64,000 nucleotides of DNA from Haloplanus aerogenes (GTDB lineage: Archaea; Halobacteriota; Halobacteria; Halobacteriales; Haloferacaceae). The position numbers and the translations under genes are program-made. The notes beneath the pieces were generated by a model, which did not search any database, was not told the origin of the DNA, and worked only from the letters and a program-made list of their open reading frames with translations. Numbering within the stretch: the stretch's first letter is position 1; each line of letters starts with the position of its first letter. Positions 1 to 8,207 of the stretch are shown here, piece by piece. Where the stretch lies: contig NZ_CP034145.1 of the NCBI RefSeq assembly GCF_003856835.1, positions 682,001 through 746,000 on the forward strand. Reading direction: 5' to 3'.

Positions 1-372
1 GGGTGCCACGTCGCCGTCGGCGTCGGGAAACGCGGCTCCGAACGACAGGCGCTCGTTGACGCCGCGGTTGATCTCCGCGTCGTGCATGTGTTCGCGGAGT
101 TCGACCGTCGCGCGGGTGACGCCGGGCAACGCTTCGACCTCGTCGCGGGCGTCGGTCGCCATCATCCACGCGAAGGCGGGCGAACACCACGCCGTCGGGA
201 GCGTGAAGGCGACGTGAATCTCGCCGTCGTCGATCCCGATTTCGTCGATGTACTCCAGTTCGACGATGGAAGTGTCGAGTTCGGGATCGGTGACGCGGTC
301 GAGCCGGTCGCGGACCTGCCGCTCGGTCACCGCCCCGTCGTCGCCACCGCCGTCGAGCGAATCCGTCGACAT
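1..372 (-). CDS. MIP18/PaaD (DUF59) family metal-sulfur cluster assembly factor, partial
   Basis: The reading frame starts at ATG 372 and runs off the left edge, so the C-terminus is missing; at least 124 residues are visible. The N-terminal region has the DUF59 pattern 'DRVTDPELDTSIVELEYI' followed by a conserved Trp-Cys ('PTAWCSPAF'). Members of this family act in iron-sulfur cluster assembly or maturation of metalloenzymes, including oxygenases. Its ATG overlaps the TGA stop of the upstream amidohydrolase by one base, so the two are co-transcribed. In bacterial propane/alkene monooxygenase operons an amidohydrolase and a DUF59 protein occur together, which suggests, by inference, a role in maturing a di-iron oxygenase encoded further left. 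The family call is solid; the partner is inferred. Confidence 0.8.
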   Translation of the reverse strand, partial: MSTDSLDGGGDDGAVTERQVRDRLDRVTDPELDTSIVELEYIDEIGIDDGEIHVAFTLPTAWCSPAFAWMMATDARDEVEALPGVTRATVELREHMHDAEINRGVNERLSFGAAFPDADGDVAP

Positions 373-1433
373 CAGTCGTCCGCGGGCGCCGTGCTCGTTC
401 CGTAGTGGTCTTCGAGGCCGAACTCCGCCGTGATGGCGTCCGACTGGAACTCGCGTTTCTTCTCCTCGATGTCGATGTCGTACAGTTCGGCGGCGTTCTC
501 GCCCATGATCTTCTTTTTCGTCTCCAGATCCAACTCGACGCCGTACTCGTCGCGTTGCTCGTCGGTCAACTCGGCGTTCATCACCACGTCGACCAGCCAG
601 TCGGGGTTCCAGAGCGCGTAGTCGGAGCCGAAGAGGAGGCGATCCTCTCCCAGCCAGAAGAGGAGTTCGTCCATGATCTCACCGAACTTCCGGGGCCGGT
701 GGACGGCCATCGGTGCGGCGACGGCGAGGCCGCCGTAGACGTTCGGCTCCTGCGCGGCGATCCAGCAGAAGTCGTCGAGACGCGGCAGGCCGACGTGTTC
801 GACCACGAAGTTCAACTCGGGGAAGGAGGTGGCGGCGTCGTCCACGTCCGCCACGTCGAACGCGTCGCGGTTGAGCGGCCGGATCGTCGGCCCCTTGTGC
901 GGGTGGATGTTCCGAATCCCGAGTTCGGCACACTTCTCCAGGAATTTGAACGACTCCTCGCTGTCGAGGCGCCACCCCTTCGAGTCGCCGCGCCACTCCG
1001 CCGTGTAGAGTTTGACGCCCTGCAGGTCGTATTTGTCGTTCAGTTCCTCCAGATACTCCAGCCCCTCCTCGCCGTCACGCGGATCGAACGTGCCGTTGAG
1101 GACGAACCGCTCGGGGTACTCCTCCGCGAGTTCGGCGTTCTGCTCGGTCGTGTTGAACCCCTCGTCGTAGAAGTCGGTGAGGTAGGTGGGCTGGAAGATG
1201 CCCATGTCCACCGCGCCGTTCCCGAACAGATCCTGTTTCATCCGATCCGCACCGTACTTGCGATACTCCTCCAGCGACCACTGACGCTCCTCCGGCGTGA
1301 ACGCCGTGTGGTAGTCGTAGAAACACTGGATGAACTGCTCGCCCCCCTCGTGGACGATGTTCTCCTCGGTCGCATCCCACAGGTGGAGATGCGAGTCGAT
1401 GATGAACACGTCCTCGCCCTCGTACTCGTACAT
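372..1433 (-). CDS. Amidohydrolase-family metal-dependent hydrolase (monooxygenase-operon type)
   Basis: 353 residues, TIM-barrel amidohydrolase_2. Visible metal-site elements are the N-terminal HxH in 'IIDSHLHLWD' (His15/His17), a middle His in 'NIHPHKGPT', 'VVEHVGLPR' and the late Asp in 'LLFGSDYALWN'. The sequence (for example 'GGEQFIQCFYDYHTAF') resembles the amidohydrolase found in actinobacterial propane monooxygenase operons, whose exact reaction is unclear; it may help assemble or stabilise the oxygenase. The start at 1433 was chosen because sequence upstream has no family similarity and a TATA-like stretch lies about 30 bases upstream. It is first in a two-gene or longer minus-strand operon with the DUF59 gene. 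The reaction is not predictable from the sequence. Confidence 0.85.
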   Translation of the reverse strand: MYEYEGEDVFIIDSHLHLWDATEENIVHEGGEQFIQCFYDYHTAFTPEERQWSLEEYRKYGADRMKQDLFGNGAVDMGIFQPTYLTDFYDEGFNTTEQNAELAEEYPERFVLNGTFDPRDGEEGLEYLEELNDKYDLQGVKLYTAEWRGDSKGWRLDSEESFKFLEKCAELGIRNIHPHKGPTIRPLNRDAFDVADVDDAATSFPELNFVVEHVGLPRLDDFCWIAAQEPNVYGGLAVAAPMAVHRPRKFGEIMDELLFWLGEDRLLFGSDYALWNPDWLVDVVMNAELTDEQRDEYGVELDLETKKKIMGENAAELYDIDIEEKKREFQSDAITAEFGLEDHYGTSTAPADD

Positions 1434-1532
1434 GCTACGACAACTCGTGGGTATTGGTATCAAATAACCATTATGGTCGTTCGTGACTGTCGGCGGAGCA
1501 ATATTTTTGCCGACGGGGGTGAACCTCCCCAT
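1434..1532. promoter_or_regulatory. Divergent promoter region between amidohydrolase and alcohol dehydrogenase
   Basis: This 99-bp gap is clearly more AT-rich than its surroundings. On the plus strand 'caatatttttgcc' (about 1499-1511) lies about 28 bases before the dehydrogenase ATG, the spacing expected of an archaeal TATA box with leaderless transcription. On the minus strand 'ggttatttgata' (about 1461-1472) occupies the same position for the amidohydrolase. Shared control of the two transcripts is likely. Confidence 0.6.
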
Positions 1533-2576
1533 ATGCTCGCCGCACGACTCCACGAGTACACGGAGGAGATGAGCGAGGCACTCGCCATCGACGAGGTGGA
1601 CCGACCGACCGCCGACGGCCCCGACGACGTGATCGTCGAGGTGGAAGGCGCCGGCTGGTGCCAGACGGACAACCACATCATCGAGGGGATGTGGACCGAG
1701 TACGTCCCGCAGGAGTTGCCGATGACGCTCGGGCACGAGAACGCGGGCACCGTCGTCGAAGTTGGCGACAACGTCGACATCGTCGAGGCCGGGGAGCAGG
1801 TGATCTGTCACCCGCACATGACCTGTGGCACCTGCCGCCCCTGTCGACTCGGGGAGGATATGTACTGCGAGAACGCGCAGTTCCCCGGGCTGACGACCGA
1901 CGGCGGCTTCGCGGAGTATCTCCACACGAACGACCGCGCCGTCATCCCGCTCCCGGGCGGCGTCGACCCGGCAGACATCGCACCCCACGCCGACGCCGGC
2001 ATCACGGCCTACCACGCCGCGAAGAAGGCGGTCCGCGAACTCAACCCGGGCGATCACGCCGTCGTCATCGGCGTCGGCGGCCTCGGCCACATCGGCCTCC
2101 AGTGTCTCGACGCCATGAGTGCCGCCGAGATCACTGCGCTGGATATCAAAGGCGAGGCGCGGGACCTCGCGGCCGACCTCGGCGCGCACCACACCGTCGA
2201 TCCGTCGAGCGCCGACGTGGCCGACGAGATCGACGCCATCACCGACGGCGTCGGCGCCCAGCAAGTGCTCGATTTCGTCGGCGCGGACGTGACGACGGGC
2301 TACGCACCCGATATCACCGCCGCGGGTGGCGACCACCACATTATCGGCTACGGCGGCCACATCCACGAGCCGTCACAGGCGCTCGTCAACGGCGAGTTCG
2401 CCTTCAAGGGCACGCTCGTCGGCCGCTACGCCGAACTGCAGGAACTCGTCGCGCTGGTCGAACGCGGCGACGTGGAACTGCGGACCTCCCGCTACGCCCT
2501 CGACGAGATCAACACCGTCGCCGAGCGCCTCGAACACGGCGAAATCGAGGGGCGAGCGGTCATCGTGCCACCCTGA
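1533..2576 (+). CDS. Zinc-dependent, NAD(P)-dependent alcohol dehydrogenase
   Basis: 347 residues, medium-chain dehydrogenase/reductase. The catalytic zinc ligands are Cys43 ('GWCQTDNH') and the Gly-His-Glu at 67-69 ('TLGHENAG'). The structural zinc loop has four cysteines at about 98, 101, 104 and 112 ('CGTCRPCRLGEDMYC'). A Rossmann nucleotide site is 'VIGVGGLGHIGLQ' near residue 175. The start at ATG 1533 fits a TATA box about 28 bases upstream. Divergent from the amidohydrolase/DUF59 operon, it would oxidise an alcohol product, possibly of a monooxygenase; secondary alcohols such as 2-propanol are a guess from the bacterial operon. Enzyme class is certain, substrate is not. Confidence 0.9.
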   Translation: MLAARLHEYTEEMSEALAIDEVDRPTADGPDDVIVEVEGAGWCQTDNHIIEGMWTEYVPQELPMTLGHENAGTVVEVGDNVDIVEAGEQVICHPHMTCGTCRPCRLGEDMYCENAQFPGLTTDGGFAEYLHTNDRAVIPLPGGVDPADIAPHADAGITAYHAAKKAVRELNPGDHAVVIGVGGLGHIGLQCLDAMSAAEITALDIKGEARDLAADLGAHHTVDPSSADVADEIDAITDGVGAQQVLDFVGADVTTGYAPDITAAGGDHHIIGYGGHIHEPSQALVNGEFAFKGTLVGRYAELQELVALVERGDVELRTSRYALDEINTVAERLEHGEIEGRAVIVPP

Positions 2577-2698
2577 CGCTCGTCACTCGAACTCGGCTTC
2601 GTCCCCCTGTCCTCCCTCTCACGGCGCGAGCGCACCCCGTTCCCATCCTCCCGGAACGATCGGTACGATAGAAGCATCCGGTCCCCGTAGCCATCCGT

Positions 2699-3238
2699 AT
2701 GTCGACCGACTGGCGCGCGGCGATCCGGGAGAACCGCGAGGCGAAAGACGAGTACTTTCGAACCGACCCACATTCCCCGATTCCGCCCGAGGAGCGCGAC
2801 GACTTCGAGGGCCTGCGCTACTATCCGATCACCGAGGCGTACCGGTTCGAACTCCCGCTGCACGAACACGAGGACCCCGAGACGCTGACAGTCCCCACCA
2901 GTTCCGGCGGCGACCGGACGTATCTCCGGTGGGGCGAGTTCCGGTTCGAGGTGGACGGCGAGACGGTTACGCTCCAGGCGTACAAGAGCGACCCCGACGA
3001 CGCCCGGTTGTGGGTGCCCTTCCGCGATGCGACGAGCGGCGAGGAGACGTACGGCGCCGGTCGGTATCTGGATCTGGAGGCCGACACCCACCGCACGGAC
3101 GACGGCACGTGGGTCATCGATTTCAACGAGGCGTACAATCCGACCTGTGCGTACGCCGACCGGTACGAGTGCCCGCTCCCGCCGACGGAGAACTGGCTCG
3201 ACGTGGCCATCGAGGCGGGCGAGAAAGCCTACGAGTAG
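2699..3238 (+). CDS. DUF1684 domain protein
   Basis: 179 residues, soluble, no signal peptide. It has the DUF1684 hallmarks: an N-terminal 'REAKDEYFRTDPHSPIP' segment, a central 'LWVPFRDATSGEETYGAGRYLDL' type beta region, and a C-terminal 'DFNEAYNPTCAYADRYECPLPP' block with two conserved cysteines. The biochemical function of this family is unknown. A paralogue lies at 18242-18793 with the same block order. The gene is transcribed alone, tail to tail with the ferritin-like gene (3-base gap), so its neighbours do not reveal a role. Confidence 0.85.
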   Translation: MSTDWRAAIRENREAKDEYFRTDPHSPIPPEERDDFEGLRYYPITEAYRFELPLHEHEDPETLTVPTSSGGDRTYLRWGEFRFEVDGETVTLQAYKSDPDDARLWVPFRDATSGEETYGAGRYLDLEADTHRTDDGTWVIDFNEAYNPTCAYADRYECPLPPTENWLDVAIEAGEKAYE

Positions 3239-3241
3239 GAG

Positions 3242-3697
3242 TTACTCCGCCGGGTACTCCTTCTCGAAGCCCCGGAACTCGGTCCGGTGGGCCTCCTCGT
3301 CCGCGAGGATGGTCACCGCGAGATCTTCCGTGACCGGATCGTCCGCCTCCTCGGCCGCGTCGATGAGCTTCCGATACGTCTCGATGGCGTCGTTTTCCGC
3401 GTCGAGCACGCCCCGGATGACCGAGAGTACGTCCGTCGAATCCTCGGGTGGTTGCAGCGAATCCTGCCGGGCGACGAACTCGGCCGATCCCGGTGGGCGC
3501 GCGTCTAGCTGCTTGAGACGCTGTCCCAGTTGCTCGGCGTGTCCCAGTTCCTCCTGAATGTCCTGCTGGAGACTCTCTTTGATCTCCTCGGCTCGAACCC
3601 CGTCGAGGACGATGGCGTTCGTCTGGTAGTTCATCACGGTCTCGATCTCGTCGCTATACGCCTTTCGCAAGAGTTCGATCACACGATCGGATGTCAT
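3242..3697 (-). CDS. Ferritin-like (bacterioferritin/DPS-type) di-iron protein
   Basis: 151 residues with the four-helix ferritin-like layout. Candidate metal ligands are Glu17/Glu19 in the first helix ('SDEIETVMNYQ'), the ExxH at 50-53 ('EELGHAEQL'), a Glu in 'AENDAIETYRKLI' and a second ExxH near the C-terminus ('DEEAHRTEF'). Such proteins store iron or handle peroxide in the cytoplasm. ATG 3697 was preferred over longer in-frame starts because the family similarity begins there and an AT-rich 'attttcacttgtat' segment lies just upstream. Proteins of this size could also be rubrerythrin-like without the rubredoxin domain. Confidence 0.8.
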   Translation of the reverse strand: MTSDRVIELLRKAYSDEIETVMNYQTNAIVLDGVRAEEIKESLQQDIQEELGHAEQLGQRLKQLDARPPGSAEFVARQDSLQPPEDSTDVLSVIRGVLDAENDAIETYRKLIDAAEEADDPVTEDLAVTILADEEAHRTEFRGFEKEYPAE

Positions 3698-3770
3698 GCT
3701 ATTTTCACTTGTATCTCGACGGGTGTAAACTGTTCCCCAAATCGGCCGCTCGTCGACTCGTCCGTCGCGT

Positions 3771-5555
3771 TCAGCGCGCCCGCTCCGACACACGCATCTC
3801 GACGCCGGTCGTCGTGAACTCGAACCGTGCGCCACCCGCCGCTCCTTCGGTCACGTCGACTGCCCACCCGTGGGCCTCCGCGATGGTCCGGACGATGTTG
3901 AGTCCGAACCCCGTGCCTTCGGGGTCGGTGGAGTAGCCCGTCTCGAACACCTTCTCACGCTCCGACTCGGGAATGCCGGGACCGTCGTCCTCGATGTAGA
4001 AGCCGTCCGTCGTCCGCCCGACGGTGATCGTCACCTCGGGGGTGTCGTCATCGTCGTTCGCGTGCCCGCCTCGCCGGAAGTCTCCCGAGTCGGCCCCTTC
4101 GGCCGGCACGGGCGACGACTGGTTGTCCGCCCCACCGGCGTCGAGTGGGGTGTCGGTCGTCGTCGACGAGTCGGTGGAGCCGTGTTCGACGCTGTCGTCG
4201 GCCTCCGGTCGACTATCCGTGGAACCGTGTTCCACGCTATTCCGAAACAGGTTCTCGAACACCTGCGTGAGGCGGCTCTCGTCGGCTTCGACGGTTCCCG
4301 GGTCGCCGTCGAATCGGAGCCGTGCGTGTTCGGTGTCGGTGGTCGTCCACGCGTTCTCTGCGATCGAGCGGAGATCGACGGACTTGACGTCGTTTACCGT
4401 CCGACCGTATCGAGACAGCGTGAGCAGATCGTCGATCAGTTCGTCCATGCGGTCGAGCGCGCCCGCGATCCGGTCTAACCGCTCGTCGTCCACCTCCATC
4501 TGTACGAGGTCGAGGTTGCCGGTGGCGACGGTCAACGGATTGCGGAGATCGTGTGAGACGACGCTCGCGAACTCGTCGAGCCGCTTGTTCTGTCGGGCGA
4601 GTTCCTGTTCCCGGCGGGCGAGTTGCTCCCGGGCCGCCATCGAGTCGATGGTGTGGCCGATGCTCTCGCCGAGTTCGGAGAGCGCCTCTTGCTCCTGCGG
4701 ATCGAACGCGTTCACGCGGTTGGCGTAGACGCTCAGGAAGCCGTGGTTGCGGTTGGCGCCGACGAGGGGGACGACCGCCATCGACTCCACTCCCTTCTCG
4801 GCCAGCAGATCCCACCATGGCTTGAGGCTCGGATCGTCGAACACGTCCTGTATCGGCTGGATCTCGCCCGTTCGGATCGACTCGCCGCCCGGCCCCTGGC
4901 CGGTCGGATCGGTCGGATCGACGGTGACCTCCAGGGAGTCGATATACTCGTCGTCGTGACCCGCCCACGCCGCCGGTCGCACGAATTCGTCACCGGGCGT
5001 GTAGCGGCCGATCCACGCACTGTCGTAGATGTTGGAGTCGGTCAACCGCTCACAGACCTCCTGTTCGAGTTCACTCCGTCCGGTGGCGTTCACCATCTCC
5101 TGGGTCGCGATGCGGAGCGTGTCGTTGATGCGGGTCAACTGCTCCGCTCGTCGCCGCTGACACTGCCCGCGGGCGTCGTAGACACCGACGACGAGGCCGA
5201 CGAGGGCACCCAGAGTCGTGGCGTTGCCCACCGTCCGCGCTGCCGCCGGCACATCCTGTCCGCGAATCGCGGCGTCGACGAACAGCCAACCGACCGCGAC
5301 GCTCAGCGCCACCATCCCGACGGTGGTCCAGCCGAGCACCCGGTCGGCGTGCTGTGTCGGGGCGATGTCCCCCTCGCGGATCAGCGCACCTGCGCCCGCA
5401 ACGAATAGCGCCAGTGCTAGCGGGACGATCGCTTCGATCAGTACCAGTGCTGGAAACGCCTGTAAACGCACGGCTGACTGCAGGTGAAACACTGCGAGGA
5501 CGAGTCCGGCACCGCAGATGATCGTCCCGCTCGTTCGTGCGGACAGTCGTCCCAT
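3771..5555 (-). CDS. Membrane-anchored GAF-domain sensor histidine kinase
   Basis: 594 residues. Order: four predicted membrane helices (about 5-125), a GAF-like sensor domain (about 140-300), a dimerisation/phosphoacceptor domain with 'EFASVVSHDLRNPL' (about 325), then a HATPase domain with N-box 'ENLFRNSVEHGS', G1 'DDGPGI' and G2 'GTGFGLNIV'. The start at 5555 is favoured because a strong TATA box lies 30 bases upstream. A roughly 60-residue acidic, low-complexity insert follows the N-box and repeats the VEHGST motif (see repeat at 4173-4236). No response regulator is adjacent, which is common for haloarchaeal kinases. The signal is unknown. Confidence 0.9.
   Translation of the reverse strand: MGRLSARTSGTIICGAGLVLAVFHLQSAVRLQAFPALVLIEAIVPLALALFVAGAGALIREGDIAPTQHADRVLGWTTVGMVALSVAVGWLFVDAAIRGQDVPAAARTVGNATTLGALVGLVVGVYDARGQCQRRRAEQLTRINDTLRIATQEMVNATGRSELEQEVCERLTDSNIYDSAWIGRYTPGDEFVRPAAWAGHDDEYIDSLEVTVDPTDPTGQGPGGESIRTGEIQPIQDVFDDPSLKPWWDLLAEKGVESMAVVPLVGANRNHGFLSVYANRVNAFDPQEQEALSELGESIGHTIDSMAAREQLARREQELARQNKRLDEFASVVSHDLRNPLTVATGNLDLVQMEVDDERLDRIAGALDRMDELIDDLLTLSRYGRTVNDVKSVDLRSIAENAWTTTDTEHARLRFDGDPGTVEADESRLTQVFENLFRNSVEHGSTDSRPEADDSVEHGSTDSSTTTDTPLDAGGADNQSSPVPAEGADSGDFRRGGHANDDDDTPEVTITVGRTTDGFYIEDDGPGIPESEREKVFETGYSTDPEGTGFGLNIVRTIAEAHGWAVDVTEGAAGGARFEFTTTGVEMRVSERAR
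4173..4236 (-). repeat. In-frame duplicated VEHGST hairpin repeat inside kinase N-box
   Basis: Two copies spaced 45 bp apart encode VEHGST. The copy at 4218-4236 is a perfect 8-base-arm hairpin with a 3-base loop (CGTGGAAC-CGT-GTTCCACG); the copy at 4173-4191 is degenerate. The duplicated copy carries Asp-Ser in place of the N-box Asn and so cannot replace it. Confidence 0.7.
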
Positions 5556-5581
5556 TCCTCTGTCCGAGTTCGGTCTCCTCC

Positions 5582-5589
5582 ATATATAT
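5582..5589 (-). promoter_or_regulatory. TATA box of the GAF histidine kinase gene
   Basis: An eight-base alternating A/T run (read on the minus strand as part of 'gcatatatatgg') centred about 30 bases upstream of ATG 5555. This is the archaeal TATA position for a leaderless transcript and supports 5555 rather than the in-frame ATG at 5603 as the start. Confidence 0.65.
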
Positions 5590-5749
5590 GCACTGCCCAC
5601 CAAAATCAGGCGCGATAACTAGGGCCCGATGCAGAGGGCAGGATCTCGGACCGGCATAATAATCACGAAATCGGCTGTAGAACCGGACAGCTGCCCACTC
5701 GTGGCGGTCTGTACGGCGGTCCTATACCCCTGCGGGCCTCCGTTCAGGT

Positions 5750-7552
5750 ATGGGCCATTTCTCCAGAACGATAAACGGCGAGACGCCCGAGTCGGTCGCG
5801 TACGAAACCCTCCCGGTTCGCGTGCTGATCGTCGGTGCCGGCGCGGCCGGCGCGCGTACGGCCATCGAACTGGTCGAGCGCGGCGTCGCTCCCGAGGACA
5901 TCCTCGTCGTCGGCAAGCGGCGCCACGGCGACGCGCACACGACGTGGGCACGTGGCGGCATCAACGGTGCGCTCGGGACGCACGACCCCGACGACGACTG
6001 GACGGTCCACGCCGCCGACACGCTCACCGAGGGGCACCACGTCAACGACCCCGACAAGGTCGAGACGGTCGCCCGCCGGATGCCCGGCCTCCTCCGCGAA
6101 CTCGACGAGTGGGGGATGCCGTTCAGCCGCACGGACGACGGCGACATCGACCAGCGCTACTTCGGCGCGCAGTCGTTCCGTCGGACGGCCTTCGCCGGCG
6201 ACCACACCGGCGAGTCCCTCCTCGACACGCTCGTCGACCGGGCGCAGTCGCTCTCGATTCCGTACCGCGAGAACGTCTTCGTCTCGCGCCTGCTCACCGA
6301 CGCCGACCGCGTCCTCGGCGCGGCGGCGACCGACCTCGACACCGGCGACTTCCTGCTGTTCGACGCCGATATCGTCGTCCTCGCGGCTGGCGGCTACACC
6401 AGCCTCTACCGCCGCCACTCCTCGCGCGACGACGAGAACACCGGCGACGGGCCGGCCCTCGCCTACGCCGCCGGCGCGCGCCTGATGGATATGGAGTTCA
6501 TCCAGTTCCACCCGACCGGGATGGTCGGCGCGCGCTACGGCGACGAGTGGGACGGCCGCCTCGTCACCGAGGCTGTTCGCGGCGAGGGCGGGCACCTCTA
6601 CAACGCCCAAGACGAGCGGTTCATGGAACGCTACTCGGCCGAGCAGATGGAACTCGACGCCAGGGACGTGGTCGCGCGGGCCATCGACGCCGAACTCGAC
6701 GCCGGCCGTGGCACCGCGAACGGCGGCGTCTACCTCGACATCTCCCACCGCGACCGCGATTTCATCCGCGAGCGCCTGCCCCGGATGTACGAGCGCTTCG
6801 CGGATCTCGGCGTCGACATGGCGAGCGACCCGGTCGAAGTCGCGCCGACCGCCCACTACGGCATGGGTGGGGTCGTCGTCGACGACGTGGGCGAGACGGA
6901 CGTGGCCGGTCTCTACGCCATCGGCGAGACGATGGCCGGCGTTCACGGCGCGAACCGCCTCGGCGGCAACTCGCTCGCCGAGACCATCGCCTTCGGGCAG
7001 GTGGCCGGCGACGCCATCGCGGCGCGTCTCGCCGCCGGTGACGCCACCGACACCCCCTCGTCGACGCTCCACGACCACGCCCGGCGTCACTTCGCCGCCC
7101 TCGAAACGCTCGCGGACAGTCGAGGCTCGACACAGCCGGCGACCCTCCTCGACGACCTGCGCGACCTGCTGTGGACCCACGCCGGCATCCACCGCGACGA
7201 AACCGGGTTGGCTGCCGGCCTCGACGCCCTCACGGCCCTCCGCGGGCGGGCCCTCGACCTCGACGTGGGGAACCCGACCAGCCGTTCCTTCGAGTTCGCC
7301 CTGAACCTCCAGTTCGGGCTGACCGTCGCCGAGGCCATCCTCCGGAGCGCGCACGAACGCACCGAGTCGCGGGGGGCCCACCACCGCCCCGACCATCCCG
7401 AGACCGATCCCGACTGGCGTCGGAACGTCGTCGTCGAACGCGGGACGCTCGGCTCGATGGCGCTCTCGACGACGACCGTCGGCCGCCCGAGCGACCCGGT
7501 GCGGACGGCACTCGACGCCGGCTACGAACTCGACTATCACCAGTTGGAGTGA
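5750..7552 (+). CDS. Flavoprotein of the fumarate reductase/succinate dehydrogenase/L-aspartate oxidase family
   Basis: 600 residues. It has an FAD-binding motif at 'VLIVGAGAAGARTAIEL' (about 26-42), the flavin-loop 'TTWARGGINGALG', the substrate-domain block 'FIQFHPTGM', 'TEAVRGEGG', 'TAHYGMGGV' and the late 'GANRLGGNSLAE', followed by a helical C-terminal domain. These elements are shared by SdhA/FrdA and NadB. No iron-sulfur or membrane-anchor subunit is adjacent, so it is not an ordinary complex II operon. It could be a soluble L-aspartate oxidase-like or fumarate reductase-like enzyme. A CTATACCC stretch about 25 bases before ATG 5750 may be the promoter. Family certain, reaction open. 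Confidence 0.85.
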   Translation: MGHFSRTINGETPESVAYETLPVRVLIVGAGAAGARTAIELVERGVAPEDILVVGKRRHGDAHTTWARGGINGALGTHDPDDDWTVHAADTLTEGHHVNDPDKVETVARRMPGLLRELDEWGMPFSRTDDGDIDQRYFGAQSFRRTAFAGDHTGESLLDTLVDRAQSLSIPYRENVFVSRLLTDADRVLGAAATDLDTGDFLLFDADIVVLAAGGYTSLYRRHSSRDDENTGDGPALAYAAGARLMDMEFIQFHPTGMVGARYGDEWDGRLVTEAVRGEGGHLYNAQDERFMERYSAEQMELDARDVVARAIDAELDAGRGTANGGVYLDISHRDRDFIRERLPRMYERFADLGVDMASDPVEVAPTAHYGMGGVVVDDVGETDVAGLYAIGETMAGVHGANRLGGNSLAETIAFGQVAGDAIAARLAAGDATDTPSSTLHDHARRHFAALETLADSRGSTQPATLLDDLRDLLWTHAGIHRDETGLAAGLDALTALRGRALDLDVGNPTSRSFEFALNLQFGLTVAEAILRSAHERTESRGAHHRPDHPETDPDWRRNVVVERGTLGSMALSTTTVGRPSDPVRTALDAGYELDYHQLE

Positions 7553-7686
7553 GACGACGACCTAGCCGCCGAGAGCGAGGGGGCCGGCGTCGGCGGATCC
7601 CCGATACATATACCCTTCGACGGACTGCGCCGCCGCACAGCCCGTCACCGGGGGTAATACCCCTGTGGAGTGTACGTGGTGATGCG

Positions 7687-8166
7687 ATGGTCCCCAACGA
7701 CTCCAGTCACCCCACGCGCCGCGCGCTCCTCCGCCGCTGCACTGGCGCCCTCGCGGCGAGCGTCGCGACCGCCGGGTGCGCTTCGGCCCTCCCGCCGCTC
7801 GGCTCCGCACAGCGATTCGGCCGGATCGACGTGCCCGACGCCGATCCGCCTCGTTACCGCGAGTGGCTCCCCGCTCCCGGCGCGGTCGACGCCCTTGACG
7901 ACGCGCACTACGCCTACCTGTTCCGGCGCCCCGGTCCGCTCGACTACCCCGCGCCCGTCCGGTTCACGACGCCGCGCAAACGTCTCCTCACCGACCTCGA
8001 CCACTTCGGCGTCGGCTACGCGAACTACGACCGCCTGCTCGCCACCGACCTCGGAACGGCCATCGAGGCCGCGTTCGACCCCGCCGCCGTCGCCGGGACG
8101 CTCACCGACAGCGGCTACGTGCCCGCCGGATCGCACGGCGACTTCGACAGGCGGAGCAGGCCGAGT
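7687..8166 (+). pseudogene. Tat lipoprotein gene truncated by an IS element
   Basis: The first about 155 codons survive. The N-terminus is a twin-arginine signal with a lipobox ('RRALLRRCTGALAAS' then 'ATAGCAS'), so the parent protein was an exported, probably lipid-anchored protein of unknown function. Similarity-like haloarchaeal sequence runs to about 'GSHGDF' and then passes into IS sequence, where the frame ends at 8211 with IS-derived codons. The remainder of the gene is not found on the far side of the element, where a different gene's tail lies, so sequence was also deleted. Probably non-functional. Confidence 0.7.
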
Positions 8167-8207
8167 GCCTCGGGGCTTGACCCCGAAGGTGAAGGCCGTA
8201 CGCTCCG

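Noticed and set aside
5750-7552. Interpretation as the housekeeping succinate dehydrogenase flavoprotein
   Set aside because: No SdhB, SdhC or SdhD genes are adjacent, and the sequence shares NadB-like features; left as a family-level call.
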